DNA from: Gaiellasilicea sp963789355
GTDB lineage: Bacteria; Actinomycetota; Thermoleophilia; Gaiellales; Gaiellaceae
DNA length: 64,000 nucleotides
NCBI GenBank assembly: GCA_963789355.1
Contig: CAWBKK010000008.1
Span: 62,001 to 126,000, forward strand
Direction of reading: 5' to 3'
The notes below the pieces were generated by a model. That model searched no databases. It saw only the letters and a list, made by a program, of their open reading frames with translations, and was not told the DNA's origin. A program made the position numbers and the translations under genes. The number at the start of each line of letters is the position of its first letter. Positions within the stretch are counted from its first letter, which is position 1. This document shows, piece after piece, positions 54,011 through 63,799 of the stretch.

Positions 54011-56054
54011 CTCGTACCCGGAGCGCCGTTCTCCGTCCGGCCGCTTCCTCCCGCCCGACCCGCGGACCTCGGAGCCGTACCGCTTCACGCCGCAGCTCGC
54101 GCTGCGCGTCGGGGTGCTGGCCGGGCTCGCGCTGATCATCTTCGCGATCCTCTTCCTGCGCCTCTGGGCGCTGCAGGTGCTCTCCGGCGACCGCTACGTC
54201 AACGCGGCCCAGAACAACCAGCTCCGGACGATCCGTGTCGAGGCGCAGCGGGGCTCGATCGTCGACCGCTCGGGGCGGACGATCGTCTCGAACGTTCCCG
54301 GGACCGCGGTCCGGATCTGGACGGCGGACCTGCCGGACGAGGGGCGCTACGCGATGTTCAAGCGGCTCTCGGTCATCCTCAGGGTGCCGCTGCCGCGGCT
54401 GACGAGAGCGCTCGAGGAGAACAGGGGCGATCCGCTGACGCCGATCCTCGTCAAGACCGCCGTGCACGAGGACCAGGTGATGTATCTCCAGGAGCACCGG
54501 GCCGAGTTCCCCGGCGTCGAGATCACGAGCACCTACCTGCGCGACTACGAGCACAAGGCGCTGGCGGCGCAGCTGCTCGGCTACGTCGGCGAGGTCTCCC
54601 CAGCGGAGCTCGAGCAGATCGAGCAGTCGAAGGAGCGCGATATCCGCGGCGGCGAGAAGGTCGGCAAGACCGGGGTGGAGGCGTCCTTCGACCGCTACCT
54701 GCGCGGGGTCCCGGGCGCCGCCCAGCTGCGCGTCGACTCCCTCGGCCAGCCGCTCGGGCCCTTCGAGACGCGTCGTCCCGCCCAGGCGGGCTACAACATC
54801 CGGCTCACGCTCGACGTCGGCCTTCAGCGGGTGGCCGAGCGGGCTCTCCGCGACGGGATCGAGCTGGCGTACGAGGACGACCGGTTCAACGCGAACGGGG
54901 GCGCGATCGTCGCGCTCGACCCGCGCGACGGCGCCATTCTCGCGATGGCGTCGAACCCGACCTACAAGCCGTCGGTCTACGTCGGCCGCGTCGATCCCAA
55001 GAAGCTCGAGCCGCTGACCAACGACAGGGTGGCGAAGACGCGCAACTTTCCCGGCCTGAACAGGGTCACGTCGGTCACCTATCCGCCCGGATCGACCTTC
55101 AAGCCGTTGACCGCGCTGGCAGCGATCTCGGACGGTCTCGTCTCGCCGTACGAGTACATCCAGTGCACGCCGTATGCGGAGTACGGGCTCGACGAGAAGC
55201 GGTTCAAGAACTGGAACCCGTACACGAACATGCCGATGACGCTGACGACGGCGCTCTCCCAGTCCTGCGACACCTACTTCTACGACCTCGGCAACCGTTA
55301 CTACGAGCGGGGAGAGCGGGAGCGGGCCTACTGGACGAAGATGCAGAACTGGGCGAGGAAGTTCGGCTTCGGGCAAGCCTCCGGCCTCGACACCGGCGGC
55401 GAAGCGACCGGTCTGCTCCCGACCCCCGCCTGGCGGCGCGAGACCTATACCGGGATCGACCGCGCCTGGAATCCGGGCGAGCTGATCCAGATGGCGATCG
55501 GCCAGAAGGACATCACGGTGACGCCGCTCCAGATGGCGCGCTTCTACGCCGCGCTCGCGAACGGCGGCAAGCTGGTGAAGCCGCACGTCGTCCAGGCAGC
55601 CGAGCGCCCGGCCGCCGAGGGCGAGCCGGCGGTGCCGGTCGTCACCTTCCCCGCCTCGCCGCCGCAGGAGATCGGCATCGGCGCGGAGGCACTCGAGGTC
55701 GTGCGCGCCGGCCTCTTCGAGGCCACGCATGACGCAAACGGCACCTCGTCGGGGGTCTTCGGCAGCTTCCCCGTCCCGGTCGCCGGCAAGACAGGGACGG
55801 CCGAGAAGGTCGTCAACCTCCCCGGTTACCCCGCCGGGCACCTCGAGGACCAGGCGTGGTGGTGCGGCTGGGGCCCCTATGACGGCAGCGACTACGTCAC
55901 CCTCACCGGTGCCAGGCGACCGCCCATCGTCGTGTGCGCCGTGATCGAGAACGGCGGCCACGGCGGCTCGGTGGCGGCGCCCGCCGCGCTCAAGCTGTTC
56001 GAGCACTGGTTCCGCGAGCGGGCCGGAGTCCAGGGAGTCGTGGCCAGTGATTGA
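54003..56054 (+). CDS. mrdA: Penicillin-binding protein 2, elongasome transpeptidase
   Basis: 683 aa, TTG start overlapping mreD by 8 bp. One TM (~38-58), PBP dimerisation domain (RGSIVDRSGRTIVSN), and a transpeptidase with Ser364 (PGSTFKPL), SQSCDT (SxN-type box) and K596TGT. Crosslinks wall with RodA, encoded next. Confidence 0.95.
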   Translation: MASSYPERRSPSGRFLPPDPRTSEPYRFTPQLALRVGVLAGLALIIFAILFLRLWALQVLSGDRYVNAAQNNQLRTIRVEAQRGSIVDRSGRTIVSNVPGTAVRIWTADLPDEGRYAMFKRLSVILRVPLPRLTRALEENRGDPLTPILVKTAVHEDQVMYLQEHRAEFPGVEITSTYLRDYEHKALAAQLLGYVGEVSPAELEQIEQSKERDIRGGEKVGKTGVEASFDRYLRGVPGAAQLRVDSLGQPLGPFETRRPAQAGYNIRLTLDVGLQRVAERALRDGIELAYEDDRFNANGGAIVALDPRDGAILAMASNPTYKPSVYVGRVDPKKLEPLTNDRVAKTRNFPGLNRVTSVTYPPGSTFKPLTALAAISDGLVSPYEYIQCTPYAEYGLDEKRFKNWNPYTNMPMTLTTALSQSCDTYFYDLGNRYYERGERERAYWTKMQNWARKFGFGQASGLDTGGEATGLLPTPAWRRETYTGIDRAWNPGELIQMAIGQKDITVTPLQMARFYAALANGGKLVKPHVVQAAERPAAEGEPAVPVVTFPASPPQEIGIGAEALEVVRAGLFEATHDANGTSSGVFGSFPVPVAGKTGTAEKVVNLPGYPAGHLEDQAWWCGWGPYDGSDYVTLTGARRPPIVVCAVIENGGHGGSVAAPAALKLFEHWFRERAGVQGVVASD

Positions 56055-57223
56055 GTACGCGTCACGCTCCCGCCCCGTCGCGCGCGACCTCGACGTCGTC
56101 GGCCTCCTCCGCAGGCTGGACTGGATCCTCCTGCTCGGCGTCGGCGCGATCATCGCCTACGGGCTCGTGGCGGTGGCCGGGATCACCCGCTTCGACATCG
56201 AGGGTGACGAGAGCTACTACGTCGTCCGGCAGGGGATCGCCGCCGGCCTCGGCTTCGCCGGCTTCCTGGTCGCGCTCGCGATCGACCCGGAGCGCTACCG
56301 CCGGGCGCAGAAGGCGATCTTCGGACTGACGCTCGTCGGGATGCTGCTCGTCTTCCCGCTCGCCGACTCGACACGCGGCTCGAAGCGGTGGATCGAGATC
56401 GGCCCCTTCCAGTTCCAGCCGTCCGAGTTCGGGAAGCTCCTCTTCGTGCTCGCGCTCGCGGGCTTCCTCGCCGACCGCGCCCGGCGGCTGCACGAGCCGA
56501 GAGTGGTGCTGCAGGCGATCGGGCTCGCGGTGATCCCGATTGCGCTCGTCTTCAAGCAGCCCGACCTCGGGACGGCGCTCGTCTACGGAGCCGCGCTCGT
56601 CGCCTGCCTCTTCGTGGCCGGGATCCGCTGGACCCATCTCACCCTGCTCGTCGGCGTCGTCGCGCTGCTCGCGGCGAGTGTCGTCTGGTTCCTGCCGGCG
56701 GCCGGCGTCGAGGTGCTCGAGCCCTACCAGGCCGCCCGGCTCAACTTCACGAATCTCGAGGAGGACCCCGGCGGCACGGCCTACAACCAGACGCAGTCGA
56801 TCACCGCCGTCGGGTCGGGCGGGCTCGACGGGCGCGGCGTCCAGGGCGCGACCCAGACGCGGCTCGACTACCTCCCCGAGCACCACACCGACTTCGTCTT
56901 CGCGGCCCTCGCCGAGCAGCGAGGCTTCTTCGGCGCCGCGTTCCTGCTCGGCCTCTTCCTGCTGATCGTCTGGCGCGGCCTCCGCGTGGTCACGGTCGCG
57001 CGGGACGCGTTCTCCGCGATCGTCGCGGGCGGGATCGTGATCGCGCTTCCTCTTCCAGGTCTTCATCAACGTCGGCATGACGATGGGAATCGCGCCCGTG
57101 ACCGGGATTCCGCTCCCGTTCGTCACCGTGGGCGGCTCGTCGATGGTGATGAACATCGTCGCGATCGGCGTGCTCCAGTCGATTCACGCGCGAGGCCACC
57201 TCGGCCGCCGGCGGGCCCGCTGA
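56047..57223 (+). CDS. rodA: RodA SEDS glycosyltransferase (frameshift as read)
   Basis: ~391 aa when repaired. SEDS family: STRGSKRWIEIGPFQFQPSEFGKL, KQPDLGTALVYGA, YLPEHHTDFVFAALAEQRGFFGA, and C-terminal GIPLPFVTVGGSS. The frame breaks near 57044-57050 (CTTCCTCTTCC tract); afterwards INVGMTMGIAPVTG reads to a TGA at 57221-57223. Unrepaired, the frame joins the next gene and looks like a 654 aa fusion. Polymerises lipid II. The indel is likely technical. Confidence 0.92.
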
Positions 57224-58011
57224 TGGCCAAGGGGTTGCATCCGCTGGCGATCTTGGGCCTTGTCCGCGAGCTGAAGATCGCTGCCCAGGACACCCGCCCG
57301 CTGGTCGTCAGCGGGCCCCTCGCGGCGCAGCTCGAGAAGGAGCTCTCCCGCGGCGCCGCACCCGGGGCGGTTCGGGTCGGCGGGCGGGTCCAGGATGCGG
57401 ACGCGCTGATCCGTGTGCTCGCGGGAGCCCCGACGGAGGAGGACGAGCAGGAGCTGAAGGCGGCGAAGCGCGCGAAGGTGCCGGTCGTCGTCGTCCAGAC
57501 CGGCACGGAGGACTTCGACATCCCCTACGTGCTCGCAACCGACGTCGTCACGTGCCGCCCCGGGCAGGGCTTCCCGGTCGAGGAGATCGCCAAGGCCGTC
57601 GCCGCCAGGCTCGGCGAAGCCGGCACGGGCCTCGCTGCGCGGCTGCCGGTGCTGCGCGAACCGCTGTGCCGGGAGCTGATCGAGTCGTTCTCCCGCAAGA
57701 ACGGGATCCTCGCGGTCGCGATCTTCGTCCCGGGCGCCGACTTCCCCGTCCTGACGCTCAACCAGGTCCGGCTCGTGCTCCGGCTCGGTGCCGCCTACGG
57801 CGTCGAGATCGATCAGCAGCGGCTGCCCGAGGTGCTCGCCACCGTGGCGGCCGGGTTCGGGTTTCGTGCTGCCGCGCGCCAGCTCCTCGGCGCGATCCCG
57901 ATCGCCGGCTGGGCCGTCAAGGGCGGGATCGCCTACGCCGGCACCCGCGCGCTCGGCGAGGCGGCGATGCGCTACTTCCAGAGCGCCGCTGAGGACAAAA
58001 CCGCCGCGTAA
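57223..58011 (+). CDS. DUF697-like membrane-associated protein
   Basis: 262 aa; its ATG overlaps the rodA TGA by 1 bp. N-part is an alpha/beta domain (RPLVVSGPLAAQLEKELS, KRAKVPVVVVQTG) without P-loop. The C-part (LTLNQVRLVLRLGAAYGVEI, IPIAGWAVKGGIAYAGTRALG) fits DUF697, found in YcjF-like GTPase partners. Role unknown; its link to the elongasome operon is by place only. Confidence 0.75.
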   Translation: MAKGLHPLAILGLVRELKIAAQDTRPLVVSGPLAAQLEKELSRGAAPGAVRVGGRVQDADALIRVLAGAPTEEDEQELKAAKRAKVPVVVVQTGTEDFDIPYVLATDVVTCRPGQGFPVEEIAKAVAARLGEAGTGLAARLPVLREPLCRELIESFSRKNGILAVAIFVPGADFPVLTLNQVRLVLRLGAAYGVEIDQQRLPEVLATVAAGFGFRAAARQLLGAIPIAGWAVKGGIAYAGTRALGEAAMRYFQSAAEDKTAA

Positions 58012-58067
58012 CCCCATGCCGTCCGGTTCCGGTCCTATGGTTCCGGAAACGACGGGAGGGAGGCGAG

Positions 58068-58262
58068 ATGGTCGGTTCCGAGCACGCGGAAGAGCTGCTT
58101 CAGATCGAGGAAGCGGACGCCTGGTTCGAATACCTCGAGGCCACGCGGGCGCAGAACGAGACGCGCTACGCCGAGCTCGAGCCATGGGCCTGGGCCCGTC
58201 TCTCACAGCGGTTGCGGGCCGTTCGCGCGCGCCGCGCTCGGCTGCGCCCTGCCGCCGCGTAG
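58068..58262 (+). CDS. Small charged helical protein, 64 aa
   Basis: ATG with a strong GGGAGGGAGG 4 nt upstream. Mostly helix: EELLQIEEADAWFEYLEATR then an Arg-rich end (RLRAVRARRARLRP). No known domain recognised. The strong ribosome binding site and composition support a real gene. Confidence 0.55.
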   Translation: MVGSEHAEELLQIEEADAWFEYLEATRAQNETRYAELEPWAWARLSQRLRAVRARRARLRPAAA

Positions 58263-58399
58263 GGAGCCCGCCGCGAGTCGCCCGAGCCTGCTGATACCCT
58301 GCTCGCAGGCCATGCCTACCGTTTTCACACTCAATCGCAGCGCGCGACCGGCCGCATCCGCGGCCGTGTCTTTGCGCGCGCTCACTCTAGGAGAAGCAT

Positions 58400-61181
58400 T
58401 TGTCCCCGTGGTTCCGCAGGAAGAAAAAGCAAGAACAGTCCGAGCAGCCGGCGCAGGAAGCTCCCGCGCCCGCCCCGCAGCCGACACAGGCTGAGCCGAC
58501 CTTCGCGGCGGCTTCGGCCGACGCGGCAACCGATCCCAGGAAGCGACGTCGCGGCAACCGCGGCGGGCGCGGGCGCAAGAAGCCCGGCGCCCTCGCGACC
58601 GCCGAGACCGCGACCGAGACGGCCGAGAAGCCGGAGCAGAAGCCGGCCCCGCAGCGTCGCGAGCGCAAGCCGCGCGAGCAGGGCGAGCGGAGCCAGCGGC
58701 AGGAGCGCCGTGCGAATCAGCAGGGCAACCGCCGCCGCGTCCCGCAGAAGCGCGCGCCGCTGCCGAAGGCCAAGCGCGAGCTCCTGATCTCGGTCGACGT
58801 CGGCGAGCAGCGCGTCGCCATCGTCGAGGACGATCGCGTCGCCGAGGTCTACCTGGAACGGCCCGAGCGCCGCTCGATCGCCGGCAACATCTATCTCGGG
58901 ACGGTCGACAACGTCCTGCCCGGAATGGAAGCGGCGTTCGTCGAGATCGGTCTCGAGAAGAACGGCTTCCTCTACGTCGACGAGATCGTCGTGCCCGAGC
59001 TCGAGGGCAAGCGGCACGGCAAGAAGATCACCGATCTGATCGCGCGCGGGCAGCAGATCCTCGTCCAGGCGGTCAAGGATCCGATGAAGACGAAGGGCGC
59101 GCGGCTCACGACCGAGATCTCGCTGCCCGGGCGCTTCCTCGTCTTCGTCCCGCAGGGCGAGGGCCTCGGCGTCTCGCGCCGGCTCGACGACAACGAGCGC
59201 ACTCGCCTGAAGGAGATCATCAAGCACCTCGACGTCAAGGAGGGCGGCGTGATCGTCCGCACCGCGGCGGAAGGCGCCTCGGCCGAGGACATCGAGCGCG
59301 ACCTCGTCTTCCTGCAGCGGCTCTGGAAGACGATCCAGGCGCAAGGCGAAGAACGCGAAGGCGCCGTCGCTCGTCTACCAGGAGGCCGAGCTCCCGCTTC
59401 GGATCGTCCGCGATCTCTTCGCCGGCGACTTCGAGAGCGCCCAGATCGACCACGAGCGCACCTACAAGCGGATCGTCGGCTACCTGAAGAAGACGTCGCC
59501 GCACATGCTCGAGCGCGTCCACCGCTACAAGGAGAAGACGCCGCTCTTCGAGGGCACGGGCGTCGACGCCGAGATCCGCTCGACGCTGAACCGCCGCGTC
59601 GACCTGCCGTCGGGCGGCTACCTGATCTTCGACTACGCCGAGGCGTTCACGGTCGTCGACGTCAACACGGGCCGCTTCGTCGGCTCGCGCTCGAAGAACT
59701 CGACCGGCCGGCTCGAGGACACGATCACGAAGAACAACCTCGAGGCGGTGAAGGAAGTCGTGCGCCAGCTGCGGCTGCGCGACATCGGCGGGATCATCGT
59801 CATCGACTTCATCGACATGGCGAACCCGAAGAACCGCGCCACCGTCGAGGAGGCGCTCCGGACCGAGCTCGAGCGCGACCGGACGAAGACCTACGTCGTC
59901 GAGATCTCCCCGCTCGGTCTCGTCGAGATGACGCGCCAGAACGTCACCGACGGGCCGCGCGAGATCCTGACCAAGAAGTGCCCGACCTGCGCCGGCGACG
60001 GAATCGTCGTCTCGGAGGCCTCCGCGGCGCTCGAGGTCGAGCGGCGCCTGCGCACGCTCGCAGCCGGCTCCCGCGCGCAGGCGTTCCAGGTCGAGGTCAA
60101 CCCGAAGACGATGTCGCTCCTGCTCGGCAAGGGCGGCACGCGCCTCGCCGAGATCGAGGAGGCGTCGAAGAAGCGCTTCTTCCTGGTGCCGAAGGAGGGC
60201 GCACACTCCGACCACGCCGCCGTGCTGGCCGAGGGCAAGCTGGCCGACCTGCAGCCGCCCGCGCCGATCGCGGAGGGAACGGAGATCGACCTCAAGCTGG
60301 TCGAGCTGGACAAGCACGACGCCGGCTCTGCGGTCGGCAAGCACGACGGGATCGACGTCGTCGTCGGCGGCGCCGCGAAGCTCGTCGGCAAGAAGGCGAA
60401 GGTGCGCGTCGAGCGCGTGCTCGACGGCGTCGCCTACGCGACCGCTCTGAACGGCGTCGAGTCGACCGCGGATCCGATCACGTTCGAGAGCGAGGCCGAG
60501 AAGCCCACACGGGCGCCGAGCCGCGCCAAGAAGGCGGCGGAGACGGGCGAGATCGAAGCCGAGGCCGAGGTCGAGGAGCTCGAGGTCGGTGAGGCCGAGG
60601 TCGTGGACGAGGTCGACGACGACGAGCCCGAGGACGAGCCGGAGGAGGCTGTCGGTGCCGCCCCCGAGGACGCCGAGGGCGCTCCCGTCAAGAAGAAGAC
60701 GCGCCGCGGCTCCCGCGGCGGCCGCAACCGCAAGAAGAAGCCGGCGGCGGACGGCACCGATGCGCCCGACGCTGTCGAGGACGAGGCTGCTGCGGACGAA
60801 GCGGGTCCGGCGGCACCGCGGATCCACGTTCCCGACCTCGAGCTCGGCGACGAAAAGCCGGCGCCGAGGAAGCGGGCGCCGAAGCCCAAGCCGAAGCCGA
60901 GCGCCGAGGAGGGCGACGACGAGGCAGCCGAGCTGGTCGCCGCGGCAGTCGCCGTGGAGACGGATGGCTCCGATGCTGCGCCGGCGAAGAAGAAGACGCG
61001 TCGCGGGTCGCGCGGTGGCCGCAATCGCAAGAAGCCGGCGACCGCCACGACTGCGACGACCGAGAACGGCGCCGAGCCGGCGGCGCAGGAGCCCCGGATC
61101 GAGGCCGCCACGAATGGCTCCGAGCCCGCCTCGGACGAGTACGTTCCTATGTCCGAGTGGCTCGACGACCTGGACCGCTAG
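58400..61181 (+). CDS. rne: Ribonuclease E/G with Arg/Lys-rich tails (frameshift as read)
   Basis: ~925 aa repaired. TTG start with AGGAGAAG upstream. A basic N-extension (~1-125) holds KRRRGNRGGRGRKK. S1 domain (~160-250), then DNase I-like and catalytic parts with Asp in VVDVNTGRF and IVIDFIDMANPKNR, and zinc link CPTCAGDG. The C-tail has two copies of KKKTRRGSRGGRNRKK. The frame shifts near 59342-59346 (GGCGCAAGG), after which NAKAPSLVYQEAELPL is the correct reading. Processes rRNA and mRNA. It is next to rplU-rpmA as in many bacteria. Confidence 0.9.
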
Positions 61182-61185
61182 TCGC

Positions 61186-61191
61186 TACAAT
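61186..61191 (+). promoter_or_regulatory. -10 box of rplU-rpmA-obgE operon
   Basis: TACAAT, 5 nt after the RNase E/G stop, giving a ~50 nt leader for rplU. Confidence 0.55.
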
Positions 61192-61200
61192 CCCACGGCT

Positions 61201-61223
61201 CGCGGGTCAGTCCCGCGTCTTTC
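61201..61223 (+). terminator. Leader hairpin plus T-rich run before rplU
   Basis: CGCGGG - TCAGT - CCCGCG followed by TCTTTCT, in the rplU leader. It could be an attenuator for the L21-L27 operon or a weak terminator of the RNase gene. Confidence 0.5.
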
Positions 61224-61246
61224 TGCGCTCGTCCCTAACTACTCAC

Positions 61247-61792
61247 ATGACTCCTTACGCGATCATCTCCGTCGGCGGCAAGCAGTACCGCGTCCGCGAG
61301 GGCGAGAAGCTGCTCGTCGACCGGCTCAAGCACGGTGCGGGCAACACTTTCCAGCCGGCCGTGCTCCTGATCGGGGGCGACGGCACGACCGATCTCTCGC
61401 CGAGCGCGACGGTGACCGCGCGCGTTGTCGCGGACGTCAAGGGCGACAAGATCCGGATCGGCAAGTACCGGCCGAAGAACGGCTACAAGAAGCACACGGG
61501 CTTCCGCGCCAGCCTTTCCCAGATCGAGATCGAGTCGATCGGTGGCGCGAAGAAGGCAGCGGCGAAGAAGGCCGAGCCTGCCGCAGCCGCGGTTGCACCC
61601 GCCGCCGACGATCGCGTCAAGGGAATGCCGTCGGGGTACGAAGAGCTCACGGTCGCGCAGATCAAGGAGCAGTCCTCCGACTGGAACCGCCCCATGCTCG
61701 AGGCCGCCCTGGAGTACGAGCAGGCTCACGGCAAGCGCAAGGGCGCGCTGGCTGCACTCGAGTCGGCCCTGGCAGAGAAGGAGAGCGACTAA
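61247..61792 (+). CDS. rplU: 50S ribosomal protein L21 with C-terminal extension
   Basis: 181 aa versus ~103 usual. The L21 core (YAIISVGGKQYRVREGEKLLVD, NGYKKHTGFRASLSQIEI) ends near residue 101. An Ala/Lys linker and a ~45 aa helical domain follow (ELTVAQIKEQSSDWNRPMLE, ALEYEQAHGKRKGALAALES). The TAA overlaps the ATG of rpmA. Confidence 0.95.
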   Translation: MTPYAIISVGGKQYRVREGEKLLVDRLKHGAGNTFQPAVLLIGGDGTTDLSPSATVTARVVADVKGDKIRIGKYRPKNGYKKHTGFRASLSQIEIESIGGAKKAAAKKAEPAAAAVAPAADDRVKGMPSGYEELTVAQIKEQSSDWNRPMLEAALEYEQAHGKRKGALAALESALAEKESD

Positions 61793-62058
61793 TGGCGCAC
61801 AAGAAAGGCCTCGGGTCCTCCCGGAACGGCCGCGACTCGAACGCGAAGCGCCTCGGCGTCAAGATCTTCGCCGGCCAGAAGGTCAAGGCCGGCATGATCA
61901 TCGTCCGCCAGCGCGGCACCCGCTTCCGCCCCGGCGCGGGCGTCGGGATCGGCCGCGACGACACCATCTTCGCCAAGCGCGAGGGCACGGTCGAGTTCCG
62001 CACGAGCGGCGAGAAGCGCTTCATCTCGGTCGCCGAGACCGACACGACGCAGACCTAG
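61792..62058 (+). CDS. rpmA: 50S ribosomal protein L27
   Basis: 88 aa. MAHKKGLGSSRNGRDSNAKR start without a cleaved leader, then GTRFRPGAGVGIGRDDTIFA. The L21-L27-Obg order is conserved. Confidence 0.96.
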   Translation: MAHKKGLGSSRNGRDSNAKRLGVKIFAGQKVKAGMIIVRQRGTRFRPGAGVGIGRDDTIFAKREGTVEFRTSGEKRFISVAETDTTQT

Positions 62059-62063
62059 CTCCG

Positions 62064-63257
62064 ATGTTCCACGATCGCGCCCGCATCGAGGTGCTGGCGG
62101 GCCGCGGCGGCGACGGAGGCCTGAGCTTCCGGCGCGAGAAGCACGTGCCGAAGGGCGGTCCCGACGGCGGCGACGGCGGGCGCGGCGGCGACGTCGTCCT
62201 CGTCGCCGACGACAGCCTTCGCGACCTCTCCTTCTTTCGCGCGAAGACGAAGTTCAGAGCCGGCCGCGGCGAGCCCGGCCGCGGCGCCCGCAAGCACGGC
62301 GCCGACGGCGCCACGATCGAGCTCGCCGTGCCCGTCGGCACCCAGGCGTACGGGCCGGAGGGCGAGCTGATCGCCGATCTCGCGCGCTCGGATGCCCGGG
62401 TCGTCCTCGCCCGCGGTGGCCAGGGCGGGCGCGGCAACGCCCGTTTCGCGACGCCCGTGCGCCAGACGCCGCGCTTCTCCGAAGTGGGGGAGCCGCCTGG
62501 CGAGGCGGACGTGGAGCTGCGGTTGAAGCTCCTCGCCGACGCGGCGATGGCTGGTCTCCCCAACGCCGGCAAGTCGTCCCTCCTGCGCCGGCTCTCGAAC
62601 GCGAGGCCGAAGGTCGCCGACTACCCGTTCACGACGCTCGCGCCGGTGCTGGGGACGGTCGAGTCTCCGGACGGCGGCCAGCTCACCGTGGCGGACATTC
62701 CCGGGCTGATCGAGGGTGCCAGCGAGGGAATCGGCCTCGGGCACGAGTTCCTCGCCCATCTCGAGCGCGCGCGGCTCCTCCTGCACGTGATCGATGCCTC
62801 TGAGGACGACGTCGAGGCTCGCTTCCGCACGATCGACACCGAGCTCGCCCTCTATGGCGCCGGCCTGGACGAGCGGCCGCAGGCGATCGTGCTGAACAAG
62901 ATCGACCTGCTGCCGGAGCTGCCCCAGTCTCCGCTCGAGGACGAGCGGATCGTCGGCGTCTTCCCCGTCTCGTGCGCGACCGGAGCCGGGATCGACGACC
63001 TCAAGCTGGCGCTCTTCCGCCTCTGCCCGGCCGCGCCCGAGCCGGTCTTCGAGGAGGCGCCGCAGCTGCCGGACTTCCTCGAGTACCGCCCGCAGCCGCC
63101 TGCGCGCCGTACGTACCGGATCTACCGCACCGACCGCGGGTTCCGAATCGTGGGCGACGCGCCGGAGGGCGAAGAGCTCGAAGCCGTGCTCAGGGCCGCA
63201 GGTGCTCGCAAGGGCCAGGAGGTCGACATCGGCGAAGAGACGCTCGAGTGGCAGTGA
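62064..63257 (+). CDS. obgE: GTPase ObgE/CgtA
   Basis: 397 aa. Glycine-rich Obg domain (1-158), G-domain with G1 GLPNAGKSS at 163-171, G3 DIPGLIEGA, G4 NKID, and a C-terminal OCT domain (~325-397). Ribosome assembly and stringent-response GTPase. Confidence 0.96.
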   Translation: MFHDRARIEVLAGRGGDGGLSFRREKHVPKGGPDGGDGGRGGDVVLVADDSLRDLSFFRAKTKFRAGRGEPGRGARKHGADGATIELAVPVGTQAYGPEGELIADLARSDARVVLARGGQGGRGNARFATPVRQTPRFSEVGEPPGEADVELRLKLLADAAMAGLPNAGKSSLLRRLSNARPKVADYPFTTLAPVLGTVESPDGGQLTVADIPGLIEGASEGIGLGHEFLAHLERARLLLHVIDASEDDVEARFRTIDTELALYGAGLDERPQAIVLNKIDLLPELPQSPLEDERIVGVFPVSCATGAGIDDLKLALFRLCPAAPEPVFEEAPQLPDFLEYRPQPPARRTYRIYRTDRGFRIVGDAPEGEELEAVLRAAGARKGQEVDIGEETLEWQ

Positions 63258-63787
63258 CCGGCGTTCTGGGCGGTCGCTTCGACCCGCCGCACCTCGGACA
63301 TCTCGCGCTCGCGCGCACGGCGGTCGCGCGCTTTGGCATCGACGACCTGCACGTCACGGTCGTTGCCGACGCGGCGCACAAGGCATCCGAGGCGCCGGCG
63401 GCCGACCGCCTCGAGATGGCCGAGCTCGCTTTCGCGGAGCTCGACGCGAAGGTCGAGCTGGAGCAGCACCGCTATACCGTCGACGCGCTCGAAGCGGCAG
63501 GCTACGACGACCCGATCTTCCTGATCGGCGCCGACGAGCTGGTCGCGTTCCCGACCTGGAAGAGCCCGGAGCGCGTGCTGGAGCTCGCGCGGCTCGGCGT
63601 CGCCACGCGCCCGGGTTACGCGCCGGCGGCAACCGCGCCGCGCATTGAGATCTTCGAGCTCGAGCCGCATTCGGTTTCCTCGTCCGAAATCCGCGAACGC
63701 GCGCGTGACGGCCAGCCGCTCGACGGCCTCGTCGCCCCCGCCGTGGCGCGCTACATCGCGGAGCACGGCCTGTATCGCGACCGTTGA
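63248..63787 (+). CDS. nadD: Nicotinate-nucleotide adenylyltransferase
   Basis: 179 aa from GTG 63248; GTG 63254 is the alternative. GVLGGRFDPPHLGHLALA with the HxGH nucleotide-binding motif, FLIGADELVAFPTWKSP, and SVSSSEIRER. NAD synthesis. It overlaps obgE by 10 bp. Confidence 0.94.
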   Translation: MAVTGVLGGRFDPPHLGHLALARTAVARFGIDDLHVTVVADAAHKASEAPAADRLEMAELAFAELDAKVELEQHRYTVDALEAAGYDDPIFLIGADELVAFPTWKSPERVLELARLGVATRPGYAPAATAPRIEIFELEPHSVSSSEIRERARDGQPLDGLVAPAVARYIAEHGLYRDR

Positions 63788-63799
63788 CGTCCGCGTTTC

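Noticed and set aside
53682..56153. An 823-aa minus-strand frame opposite mrdA
   Set aside because: Shadow of mrdA with skewed Arg/Gly/Asp composition.
56047..58011. A 654-aa RodA-DUF697 fusion protein
   Set aside because: The fusion arises only because the frame slips near 57047; the alternative frame restores the RodA C-terminus with its own TGA, and the DUF697 gene has its own overlapping ATG.
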